From NCBI GenBank assembly GCA_021155845.1, contig JAJNBK010000012.1, positions 1-7,866 on the forward strand: 7,866 nt of DNA. Direction: 5' to 3'. Under the pieces are notes generated by a model. It saw nothing but the letters and a program-made list of their open reading frames with translations. It was not told the DNA's origin and did not search any database. Below are positions 1 to 5,520 of this stretch, one piece after another; position 1 is the stretch's first letter; each line of letters begins with the position of its first letter. Source of the DNA: Nitrososphaeraceae archaeon. GTDB lineage: Archaea > Thermoproteota > Nitrososphaeria > Nitrososphaerales > Nitrososphaeraceae. The translations under genes and the position numbers were made by a program.

Positions 1-610
1 CTGTCAGAGAAGCAGGCTCATATGCAGGATTACCAGGAGTAGCTGCACCCGCAGGAATAGTTAGAGTAGCAGCAGCGGCAGCTGTTGTTGTTGCAGGAGT
101 AGTAGTAGTAGCAGCTGATGATGTCCCCGTACTGGTAGTTGCTGATTGAGATTGATTTGTAGTTTCAGTCTCGGCTGCTACATTTGTTTGCGTTGGTTCT
201 TCTACAAACAATTTTGCCTTCATATTATAGTGAAGTAGACCACAGTATTCTCTGCACTGAATCAAATATTCGCCAGTTTGATCAAACAAATTCCATACTG
301 AATTAACTCTACCCGGAATGGCATCCATTAAGATAGTAAAGTCAGGAATGTTAAAGTTATGGATAACATCTTGGGAAATGATCTCAAATCGGTAGGGTAC
401 TCCCTTTTTTACGTGTAGCTCCCCGATCTCTTTTGTTCCGTCTGCGTGTTCAAAAGTCCAGAACCATTGCTGTCCAGTAACTTTAACAATTTCAGCTTCT
501 TGAGGTGCATGTTCCAGAACTCTTTCTACATTCCATGATTCTGCTCCCACATATGTAAGAAGACTAATTACAACACCAACATATACCCATTCTACTGTAG
601 CGTGACCCAT
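1..610 (-). CDS. coxB: Heme-copper (cytochrome c) oxidase subunit II, CuA domain, with C-terminal cupredoxin fusion; partial at window edge
   Basis: This is the membrane-anchored, extracellular electron-entry subunit of the terminal oxidase; its binuclear CuA centre accepts electrons and passes them to subunit I. The protein starts at an ATG (MGHATVEW). It has one membrane helix at about residues 7-23, the aromatic patch QWFW at 48-51, and a full CuA ligand set: H84, C119, E121, C123, H127 and M130. The 35-residue H-to-C spacing and the C-x3-C-x3-H-x2-M pattern are canonical. Residues 142-182 form a Ser/Thr/Ala-rich linker. After it, residues 183-203 (TLTIPAGAATPGNPAYEP region) resemble the opening strand of thaumarchaeal plastocyanin-like domains. 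The gene continues beyond the window, so the copper ligands of that second domain are not visible. The first membrane helix of ordinary subunit II is absent here and is encoded by the upstream gene, whose TAA overlaps this ATG by one base (TAATG). The CuA assignment is firm; the cupredoxin fusion is a strong inference. Confidence 0.93.
   Translation of the reverse strand, partial: MGHATVEWVYVGVVISLLTYVGAESWNVERVLEHAPQEAEIVKVTGQQWFWTFEHADGTKEIGELHVKKGVPYRFEIISQDVIHNFNIPDFTILMDAIPGRVNSVWNLFDQTGEYLIQCREYCGLLHYNMKAKLFVEEPTQTNVAAETETTNQSQSATTSTGTSSAATTTTPATTTAAAAATLTIPAGAATPGNPAYEPASLT
62..121. repeat. Imperfect trinucleotide repeat encoding the Ala/Thr linker of subunit II
   Basis: Short runs of identical triplets lie here: on the coding (minus) strand ACT x4 (98-109), ACA x3 (83-91) and several GCT/GCC (68-82, 110-115). 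They encode the runs TTTT, TTT and AAAAA of the linker between the CuA and cupredoxin domains. Changes in repeat number would alter linker length without breaking the frame. Confidence 0.7.
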
Positions 611-837
611 TAATGATGTGCACGCTCCATTGGTCCTTTAGGCTGATTTTTCTTATTAGATTCACGGAACCTCCAAATTATATAAACAATAGTACCTTGA
701 ACAACCGCACCAACAACAAATGCTATTATCATCAATCTATAAAACGTGCCCCATATCTCTACTCGTCTAATAACATAATCTTCTGCAGATTCTTGAGCAA
801 GAGCATATTCAGCAAGACTTAGAAGAGATATAGTCAC
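610..837 (-). CDS. Small membrane protein equivalent to the N-terminal (TM1) part of oxidase subunit II
   Basis: This 75-residue protein has a short polar N-terminus, one strong membrane helix at about residues 33-55 (LMIIAFVVGAVVQGTIVYII) and a basic tail beginning WRFRESNKK. The helix followed by an Arg/Lys-rich turn is what is normally found as the first transmembrane segment of cytochrome oxidase subunit II. The following gene begins with GHATVEW, which matches the usual start of the loop leading into the second helix (G-N-x-x-x-E-x-x-W). I infer that a normal subunit II has been divided between the two helices and that both parts assemble in the oxidase. The start is a GTG at 837: the frame is closed by TGA at 850-852 and there is no ATG before residue 36. 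The start lies 29 bp inside the preceding phosphatase gene, and the stop overlaps the next ATG, so translation is probably coupled. It could also be an independent small oxidase subunit. Confidence 0.8.
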   Translation of the reverse strand: MTISLLSLAEYALAQESAEDYVIRRVEIWGTFYRLMIIAFVVGAVVQGTIVYIIWRFRESNKKNQPKGPMERAHH

Positions 838-1465
838 TAGGGAGGCGATTCATATAACGGTGTATACCCATTACATTCACTGCATATAGAGAGTAAATCT
901 TTCTCTCATGATTTAATATTGTCAGTGCTGCGTTACGCATATGCCATTGATAAAGTACTTCAGGTTTTAAATCGAGCAAGATAGAGATAACGGCTTTTAT
1001 TGGATCTAGGTGAGTGATCATCAGAATATTTTTGTCTCTATGCTTTTCTGCGATCTCGTCAAGGAGATGTTTTATTCTGAGTTTTACAGATGTAAAAGTT
1101 TCGACTCCATGTCTAATTAGTGTATCATCGTTTTCAGTGTAGAATTTTAGAAATAGGTTTCCGTATTTGTGAATTATATCATCATATTTCATCCCAACAA
1201 GCTTACCAAGATCAATTTCATACAGTCGCTCGTCTATTTTGTATTTCTTTCCTAGTATTTTACAAACGATTTTTGCAGTTTCAATAGTGCGCGTTACAGG
1301 ACTCACAAAGACCTCTTCTATTGGCATATTCTTTAGATATTTTGCAGTATCAGAAACCTGCTGTTTTCCGTATTCTGTAAGATGTGACTCGATATATCTA
1401 CCTACGAGGATTCTATTTACATTATTGTCAGCCTGCCCATGACGCATAAGTACTACGAGTGGCAA
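809..1465 (-). CDS. Histidine phosphatase superfamily protein (phosphoglycerate mutase-like)
   Basis: This 218-residue protein belongs to the branch-1 histidine phosphatases, which transfer a phosphoryl group through a phospho-histidine. The catalytic RHG motif is at residues 8-10 (LMRHGQAD, H9 nucleophile). R59 lies in SPVTRTIETA, E83 in LYEIDLGKLVG, and the second catalytic His is H152 in MITHLDPIK. Length is typical. The family covers phosphoglycerate mutases, alpha-ribazole phosphatases (cobalamin synthesis) and general sugar or nucleotide phosphatases; nothing here picks one, so the substrate is unknown. The start is taken as TTG at 1465 because it gives the complete first strand (PLVVLMRHG). 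An in-frame TGA lies three codons upstream, and the only nearby ATG (1447) would begin at the RHG motif itself. The 3' end overlaps the oxidase membrane gene by 29 bp, so it appears to be the first gene of the oxidase operon. A metabolic link to respiration is not evident. Confidence 0.88.
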   Translation of the reverse strand: MPLVVLMRHGQADNNVNRILVGRYIESHLTEYGKQQVSDTAKYLKNMPIEEVFVSPVTRTIETAKIVCKILGKKYKIDERLYEIDLGKLVGMKYDDIIHKYGNLFLKFYTENDDTLIRHGVETFTSVKLRIKHLLDEIAEKHRDKNILMITHLDPIKAVISILLDLKPEVLYQWHMRNAALTILNHERKIYSLYAVNVMGIHRYMNRLPSDYISSKSC

Positions 1466-1637
1466 ATAAAATCATTGAAATTCAGCAAGATAAGAATATT
1501 AATTTTCGCAAAACTAACTGGATGATAAATCCAATACTTCTTTTTTTGTCTATTAGATTTTAAATAAAATAAAATACAATGTTCAGATTATTTGATAAGA
1601 TTAATATCCATTATTTACGAAATGAATTGAACAGTAT
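1466..1637. promoter_or_regulatory. Divergent promoter region between the oxidase operon and npdG
   Basis: This 172-bp A/T-rich gap separates two divergent transcription units. For npdG, A/T-rich TATA-like stretches lie at 1601-1608 (TTAATATC) and 1611-1617 (TTATTTA), about 30 and 24 bases before the ATG. For the minus-strand unit, AATATTCTTA (complement of 1491-1500) lies about 26-35 bases before the TTG. These spacings fit leaderless or very short-leader archaeal transcripts. No clear operator palindrome is visible. The box assignments are by eye. Confidence 0.4.
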
Positions 1638-2312
1638 ATGAGAGTGGGAATAATTGGTGGTACTGGCGGCATGGGAAAAGGTTTTGCTCTAAGATGGTGT
1701 TATAGTCATGACATTATTGTGGGTTCCCGAGATGCACAAAGGGCAAAAGAGGCTGTTCAAAGTTACATAGAAGTTGCCCGTGAAGCATATGGTAACAGTA
1801 TGACTGGAAGCATTTCCGGAGATGATAATTTTTCTTTAGCAAAAAATTCTGATATCTTAATTTTATCTATTCCATATGAATCTATCGATGATACATGTGA
1901 TAGACTTGTGAAGGAAGTTAGAAATGAATGTGTCATTGTCTCACCAATCGTTCCGATGACCAGAATAGATGCTGGGTTCATCTACATCCCTATTGAAAAA
2001 GGAAAAAAATTTGCCGCAGAGATGGTAGCAGACAAGTTACCGCCTAGATCTAGAGTTGTTTCAGCATTTCATACAATCTCGGAGGTTAAGCTGCTAAATG
2101 TAAAAAGAAGTCTCGATGCAGATACCTTCGTATGTGGAGATGATCAGAGCACCGTAGCGACATTAAATACATTGATTTCTGAGATTAATGGACTTCGTTC
2201 TATATATTTAGGTCCGTTGTCCATGACATATCAAGCAGAAATTCTAACCCCCATGCTACTAAATGCAGCTAAAAGAAATAAGATGAAGCATCCTAGTATT
2301 AGATTAGTGTAA
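1638..2312 (+). CDS. npdG: F420H2:NADP+ oxidoreductase (NADPH-dependent F420 reductase)
   Basis: This cytoplasmic enzyme moves hydride between coenzyme F420 and NADP, linking the F420 pool to NADPH. The 224-residue length is normal for the family. The N-terminal Rossmann fold opens with the dinucleotide-binding glycine motif GGTGGMGKG (residues 7-15). It is followed by GSRD at 29-32, where S30 and R31 are placed to bind the 2'-phosphate of NADP. The segments ILSIPYESI (75-83), IVSPIVPM (100-107) and SAFHTIS (142-148) correspond to conserved parts of this family, and the C-terminal helical part ends ILTPMLLNAAKRNK. Ammonia-oxidising archaea are known to make F420, which fits. The ATG start places the glycine motif at the expected position, with TATA-like sequence about 25-35 bases upstream. 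The next gene follows after 6 bp, so the two are probably co-transcribed. Confidence is high for the family and slightly lower for the preferred direction of reaction. Confidence 0.92.
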   Translation: MRVGIIGGTGGMGKGFALRWCYSHDIIVGSRDAQRAKEAVQSYIEVAREAYGNSMTGSISGDDNFSLAKNSDILILSIPYESIDDTCDRLVKEVRNECVIVSPIVPMTRIDAGFIYIPIEKGKKFAAEMVADKLPPRSRVVSAFHTISEVKLLNVKRSLDADTFVCGDDQSTVATLNTLISEINGLRSIYLGPLSMTYQAEILTPMLLNAAKRNKMKHPSIRLV

Positions 2313-2318
2313 AGAATT

Positions 2319-2624
2319 ATGAGATACACAGAAGGAAGTGGAGAGGAAAGCCGTCGCGGTAGAAACTGGATGTCTGCAATGGGTGTCCTCTTCATACTCA
2401 TGGCTGTTATCATCGCTCTAAGAAATCTCTATTTTATCACAACGGAATTCTCTTTTGAATTCTACCTTGATAATTACACCAATGCACAACTTACAAATGA
2501 AAAATTTGTCATTGCTATGTTAATTGCTGGCGGAATTTTGCTATACTGGGGCTACTTTAAAAAGAAAGAAGATTATGGGCCGCCTGATGAACATGAACGA
2601 CGCAGATTTAACTATGGAAAATAG
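2319..2624 (+). CDS. Small membrane protein of unknown function, two predicted helices
   Basis: I do not recognise this 101-residue protein. It has a charged N-terminus (about 16 residues, rich in Arg, Glu and Gly) and a first hydrophobic helix at about 19-40. A polar loop rich in aromatic residues and Asn follows (41-61), then a second helix at about 62-80, and a charged tail (KKKEDYGPPDEHERRRF). Positive charge on both ends suggests that both termini face the cytoplasm and the loop faces outward. It starts at an ATG 6 bp after the npdG stop, without a visible ribosome-binding site, so it is probably read on the npdG transcript. It ends 69 bp before pspA and in the same direction, so a link with the envelope-stress genes is also possible. 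The clear hydrophobic layout and tight spacing make it a real gene; its function is open. Confidence 0.72.
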   Translation: MRYTEGSGEESRRGRNWMSAMGVLFILMAVIIALRNLYFITTEFSFEFYLDNYTNAQLTNEKFVIAMLIAGGILLYWGYFKKKEDYGPPDEHERRRFNYGK

Positions 2625-2652
2625 TTATCTAATATAGGATCAGTGATTTCAG

Positions 2653-2660
2653 TATATTTA
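2653..2660 (+). promoter_or_regulatory. TATA-like box of the pspA-pspAA unit
   Basis: The octamer TATATTTA lies 34-41 bases before the pspA ATG in the 69-bp gap after the preceding membrane gene. With the usual archaeal spacing of about 26 bases, transcription would begin near 2683, giving a leader of about ten bases. A second A/T stretch (TATTATATGAT, about 2678-2688) is closer to the gene. The assignment is by position and base content only. Confidence 0.4.
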
Positions 2661-2693
2661 ATAATTATTTACTACCATTATTATATGATTTAG

Positions 2694-3431
2694 ATGGGTT
2701 TAACAAATCGTCTTTCAACAGTAATTAAACAAAAAGTGAACCAACTTCTAGATAGGTATGAAGATCCACGGCAAGCACTTGATTATTCTCATGTGAAACA
2801 AACTGAAATGTTGAACAAGTTACGTAGAGATATTGCTGAAGTGGTAACTTCTAAGAAACGACTAGAAATGCAGAAGGCAAAACTATGGGATAATATTCGT
2901 ACACTTGATGAACAAGCCCGTCGTTCAATTGAAGTAGATAGAGAGGATTTGGCAAAGCTGGCATTAGAGCGCAAGAATGCGAATTTGCTTCAAGTACAAG
3001 GCTTGGAAAAACAAATTGCAGAAATGCAAAATGAACAGGAAAAACTTGAACAGACTGAAAAACGTCTGTCTGCCAAAGTTGAAGAATTCAAGTCAAAGAA
3101 AGAGGTCATCAAGGCACAATATTCCGCAGCAGAAGCTCAAGTCCGCATAAAAGAAAGTGTTTCAGGAATCTCTGAGGAAATGACAGATGTTGGTGTATCA
3201 ATGAATAGAGCAGAGGATAAGACTGAAAAGATGAAAGCAAAGGCTCAAGCTTTAGACGAAATGATAAATTCTGGGGTTCTTACAGATTATACATCAAATA
3301 AAGATGATATCGAAAAAGAACTAGAAAAAATTACAGTAAACGGTTCAGTAGAAGAAGAATTAGCAAAGTTAAAGGCTGAGAAGGCACGTAAAAAGAAACA
3401 GGTAATAGAGGAGCAAGAAATACAACAATGA
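2694..3431 (+). CDS. pspA: PspA/IM30 (Vipp1) family membrane-stress protein
   Basis: PspA/IM30 proteins are peripheral membrane proteins of the ESCRT-III superfamily that polymerise on damaged membranes and keep them sealed. This 245-residue protein is almost entirely helical and charged. The N-terminal helix (MGLTNRLSTVIKQKVNQLLD) leads into the family signature YEDPRQALD at 22-30. A long coiled-coil hairpin follows, with the conserved turn REDLAKLALERK at 83-94, a second helix to about residue 157, and the segment EEMTDVGVSMNRAEDK at 161-176. The C-terminal part (about 205-245) is a highly charged Glu/Lys helix ending the protein. No membrane-spanning helix is present, as expected. A TATA-like box lies 34-41 bases upstream. 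The stop overlaps the next ATG (ATGA), so PspA and its partner PspAA are translated together. No PspF-type regulator or PspB/C gene is nearby, which is normal for archaeal systems. Confidence 0.93.
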   Translation: MGLTNRLSTVIKQKVNQLLDRYEDPRQALDYSHVKQTEMLNKLRRDIAEVVTSKKRLEMQKAKLWDNIRTLDEQARRSIEVDREDLAKLALERKNANLLQVQGLEKQIAEMQNEQEKLEQTEKRLSAKVEEFKSKKEVIKAQYSAAEAQVRIKESVSGISEEMTDVGVSMNRAEDKTEKMKAKAQALDEMINSGVLTDYTSNKDDIEKELEKITVNGSVEEELAKLKAEKARKKKQVIEEQEIQQ

Positions 3432-3997
3432 ATGGCAAAAAACGCATAAAAAGCGCCAAATCCTCAAGGAATATGATAGGCAAGGATCAAAAGCCATTGA
3501 AAAGAAAGTTTCTTAAGGCATCTGCTATAAAGAAAAAAAGTCCCAAATTAAAGAAAAAAGAAACAATAAAGGCAAAGAAAGTCAGATCTTCTTCAATAAA
3601 ATCAATAGGTCAGCAGCGAAAAACACGTCCAACGAAGCGAAAAGTATCAATACCAGTAACCGCTAAGGCAAAAAGAGCAACTGTAGGAGTTAGACCACTA
3701 CAAAAAAACAAAATTGTCAGGATTATGGGTCAAGGTCAGTTCATGGTAGATAATAAAATACTTAAAAAACTTAATGAAATCGATAACTCGATAGTCCAAT
3801 TAGTAAGTAATGACAGAACTGATAACACAGAGTTTAAAAAACGCCTAACAGAATTGACAGATATAGTAGAAAAAAACTCAAAACAGCTCGATCCAAAAGA
3901 AATAGTGCAATCCGATATCATATTGCCAAGTACTGATCTTTCGATTGAAGAGGCAAAGAGACTTTTCCAAGGCGAGGGCGTAGTTCCAGAATTCTAA
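3428..3997 (+). CDS. pspAA: PspA-associated protein PspAA with a long basic N-terminal tail
   Basis: The last 95 residues (95-189) match the PspAA domain, a small domain found beside PspA in archaea, actinobacteria and some other bacteria. It begins KIVRIMGQGQFMVDN, continues through helices with ILKKLNEIDNSIVQLV, and ends with the typical PSTDLSIEEAKRLFQGEGVVPEF-type tail (SDIILPSTDLS then the GEGVVP end). Its biochemical role is not established; conserved pairing implies that it controls or assists PspA. Residues 1-94 are unusual: about 35 Lys or Arg and only two acidic residues, with many Ser/Thr/Pro, so this part is probably disordered and could bind acidic lipids, nucleic acid or the acidic PspA surface. 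The ATG overlaps the pspA stop by 4 bp. The stop codon overlaps the stop of the convergent pspAB gene by 4 bp. Family call is confident; the function of the tail is unknown. Confidence 0.88.
   Translation: MNGKKRIKSAKSSRNMIGKDQKPLKRKFLKASAIKKKSPKLKKKETIKAKKVRSSSIKSIGQQRKTRPTKRKVSIPVTAKAKRATVGVRPLQKNKIVRIMGQGQFMVDNKILKKLNEIDNSIVQLVSNDRTDNTEFKKRLTELTDIVEKNSKQLDPKEIVQSDIILPSTDLSIEEAKRLFQGEGVVPEF
3870..3876 (-). terminator. Possible U-rich terminator for the htpX-pspAB transcript
   Basis: Seven A on the plus strand give seven U in the minus-strand transcript, about 118 bases past the pspAB stop and inside pspAA. This is the first clear T-run in that direction after the convergent overlap. A-runs are also common in Lys-rich coding sequence, so it may be only codon use. 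Confidence 0.2.
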
Positions 3998-4569
3998 AGT
4001 GGCAAATCCCAAAGAGGATACCATAAAGTCATATCTTTCTCTAGGGGAACCTCATCCCCGATTGTAGCCATCATTTTCATCTCCTCTTCAGTATTTCTTG
4101 TTTTTTGACTACCATCTACTGGTACAAAAGGATAAAAGCTGTCGCGCTTATAGTTGTAAATCAAATACTGTTTTTTATTTCTATCATTAGTAAATTCAAA
4201 GATTGCCACAAGTAACTGATTTGAAAAACCCTTTTCATCAACAGTATCTCCTACTGCACTAATTCCTGCGAGAAGATCTTCTATTTTTTTACCTTCAAGT
4301 ATAACCCAGAGATAACCATAAGAATCAGTAACAGTGCGATAGGTTAATTCAAAATCAGTCTTGCTTATATCAAGAAACCGCTTAATATCGTCTTTCATTT
4401 CATTAAAATACATCCCACTGATACTTTTAAGACTCAATGCACATCTTCCAGAATTTTTTAGACCAATCTTGCTCTCTAGAGTTAGATATGCTGAAGAGAG
4501 CGAAAAAAGGACATCAGAATCCGTTTTTGCATTATAGTTCTTTTTTAAAAATTTTCCAAAGAATCTCAA
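3994..4569 (-). CDS. pspAB: PspA-associated protein PspAB
   Basis: This 191-residue soluble protein matches PspAB, a protein seen with PspA, PspAA and an HtpX-type protease in archaea and actinobacteria. Features shared with the family as I know it are the N-terminal MRFFGKFL, followed by DVLFSLSSAYLTLESKIGL (19-37), GRCALSLK (41-48), the DSYGYLWVILEG segment (82-93), GFSNQLLVAIF (114-124), the YNYKRDSFYPFVPV stretch (138-151) and the C-terminal LWYPLWDLPL. No catalytic motif or membrane helix is visible, and its molecular role is unknown. The start is TTG at 4569, overlapping the htpX stop (TTGA). No ATG lies in a usable place, and GGAGG lies 10 bases upstream. It is therefore translated directly after the protease. 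The 3' end overlaps pspAA tail to tail, which ties all four genes into one locus. Confidence 0.86.
   Translation of the reverse strand: MRFFGKFLKKNYNAKTDSDVLFSLSSAYLTLESKIGLKNSGRCALSLKSISGMYFNEMKDDIKRFLDISKTDFELTYRTVTDSYGYLWVILEGKKIEDLLAGISAVGDTVDEKGFSNQLLVAIFEFTNDRNKKQYLIYNYKRDSFYPFVPVDGSQKTRNTEEEMKMMATIGDEVPLEKDMTLWYPLWDLPL
4101..4106 (+). terminator. Possible U-rich terminator for the pspA-pspAA transcript
   Basis: A run of six T on the plus strand sits in a pyrimidine-rich stretch (4071-4106) about 105 bases past the pspAA stop. Archaeal terminators are often U-rich without a hairpin. If used, the pspA-pspAA mRNA would carry an antisense 3' tail against the end of pspAB. The evidence is composition only. 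Confidence 0.25.
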
Positions 4570-5483
4570 CTCATGGATGCCTCCATCTCCATGAGTTTTT
4601 GTACTCTCTTTTCAGTAGGAGGATGAGTCGAGAAAAGATTTCCGATTGTGCTTCCAGAAATAGCTGGTATAATAAAAAATGCATTTAATCCTTCTACTTG
4701 TCTCAAGTCTTTTGTAGGAACTCGGCGCATAGTACCACTTATCTTCATCAAAGCATTAGCCAATTTGACAGGTTTTCCTGTCATCTGGGCAGCTCCCCTA
4801 TCTGCTGAAAATTCCCTGTATCGAGAAATTGCCCTAATAATAAGAAAACTGATAACCCATACTAGAACAGCTACCACTATCACGATTATCATAGTGCCGC
4901 CACTATTTCGGTCTCTTCCGTATCCCATCCCACCATGTAATCCGCCATAGAATCCAAACTGCATAAGATACCATGCAACAGTAGCGAAAACACTTGCAAG
5001 AGTTAATACAAGTACATCTCTGTTTCTAATGTGGGTTAACTCGTGTGCTATCACACCTTCTAACTCTTCTGGATCGTCGAGAATATCCATTAAACCTGTT
5101 GTAACAGCTACTATGGAGCTCTTCTGCCCTTTACCTGTCGCAAAGGCATTAGGCATGTTTGTATTTATTACTGCTATCTTTGGTTTTGGAAGGTTATTCC
5201 TTGCCACTATTCTTTCTACCATATCATGCAGTTTTGGAAATTGATCTCTGGTAACTACCTTTGCTCCAGAACTCCATAGCACGATCTTGTCTGAGAAATA
5301 CCATTGAGCCAGAATCATCAAAGATGCAATTATCATTATAGGGATAAACCCAACTCCAAGATATACAAGCACAGAAAGAAATATTATATAGAGTAAGGCA
5401 AGAATTGCAAAACTTAGAATCATCCTGATCGTTAGGCCATTATCTCTCCTTTGCCATGATGGGGTTCTTGAAATAGAACTCAA
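4566..5483 (-). CDS. htpX: HtpX-like membrane zinc metalloprotease (M48 family)
   Basis: HtpX proteases sit in the cytoplasmic membrane and degrade misfolded membrane proteins. This 305-residue protein has two N-terminal hydrophobic helices (about 22-43 and 45-63). Next come the conserved NAFATG (112-117) and the zinc motif HELTH (H147, E148, H151), then a helix at about 155-175 and a Gly-rich loop (179-196). A fourth helix lies at about 198-218, the third zinc ligand E224 is in REFSADRGAA, and the C-terminal FSTHPPTEKRV signature is at 284-294. All catalytic residues are intact. The start is taken as TTG at 5483: TAG lies directly upstream, and the only nearby ATG (residue 21) would cut away the conserved NGL segment that precedes the first helix. 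It lies 33 bp after the aminotransferase gene, with its own TATA-like box in that gap, and overlaps pspAB by 4 bp. Its constant partners here point to membrane-stress duty with PspA. Confidence 0.93.
   Translation of the reverse strand: MSSISRTPSWQRRDNGLTIRMILSFAILALLYIIFLSVLVYLGVGFIPIMIIASLMILAQWYFSDKIVLWSSGAKVVTRDQFPKLHDMVERIVARNNLPKPKIAVINTNMPNAFATGKGQKSSIVAVTTGLMDILDDPEELEGVIAHELTHIRNRDVLVLTLASVFATVAWYLMQFGFYGGLHGGMGYGRDRNSGGTMIIVIVVAVLVWVISFLIIRAISRYREFSADRGAAQMTGKPVKLANALMKISGTMRRVPTKDLRQVEGLNAFFIIPAISGSTIGNLFSTHPPTEKRVQKLMEMEASMS
4580..4584 (-). promoter_or_regulatory. Shine-Dalgarno-like GGAGG supporting the TTG start of pspAB
   Basis: GGAGG on the minus strand lies 10 bases before the TTG start, inside the last codons of htpX. 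It matches the anti-Shine-Dalgarno end of archaeal 16S rRNA and supports internal initiation in an operon at this non-ATG codon. It also encodes conserved-looking residues of HtpX (MEMEA), so chance cannot be excluded. Confidence 0.45.
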
Positions 5484-5510
5484 CTATATCGGTAATTGTA
5501 CAGTAACCAC

Positions 5511-5520
5511 TTTTAATTAT
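5511..5520 (-). promoter_or_regulatory. TATA-like box of the htpX-pspAB unit
   Basis: The minus strand reads ATAATTAAAA here, centred about 32 bases before the htpX TTG and overlapping the aminotransferase stop codon. Usual archaeal spacing would place the transcript start near 5489, a few bases before the TTG. This suggests htpX can be transcribed on its own, apart from any read-through from the aminotransferase gene. Confidence 0.4.

Noticed and set aside
62..121. Triplet-rich tract considered as a CRISPR or minisatellite array
   Set aside because: There are no repeat units with spacers; the triplets are in frame and encode a protein linker.
613..822. Plus-strand open frame of 69 codons opposite the small oxidase gene
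   Set aside because: It lies entirely antisense to a gene with a clear membrane-helix pattern and operon overlaps; its own protein shows no family features.
1520..1547. Small inverted repeat (GGAT, five-base loop, ATCC) followed by seven T, resembling a terminator
   Set aside because: The stem is only four base pairs and no plus-strand gene ends upstream of it; it sits in a divergent promoter region, so a terminator makes no sense there.
1763..2413. Minus-strand open frames inside npdG and the small membrane gene
   Set aside because: They are antisense to conserved coding sequence, lack promoters and resemble no family.
3428..3709. Basic tail considered as a separate histone-like or ribosomal protein gene fused by a frame error
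   Set aside because: The frame runs without a break into the PspAA domain, the start is coupled to pspA, and no histone or ribosomal motif is visible.
2789..3921. Minus-strand open frames opposite pspA and pspAA
   Set aside because: These arise from Lys/Glu-rich codons read in reverse (Phe/Ser/Leu-rich products) and are not independent genes.
4437..5244. Three plus-strand open frames opposite pspAB and htpX
   Set aside because: They are shadows of two well-recognised genes on the other strand and encode no recognisable motif.
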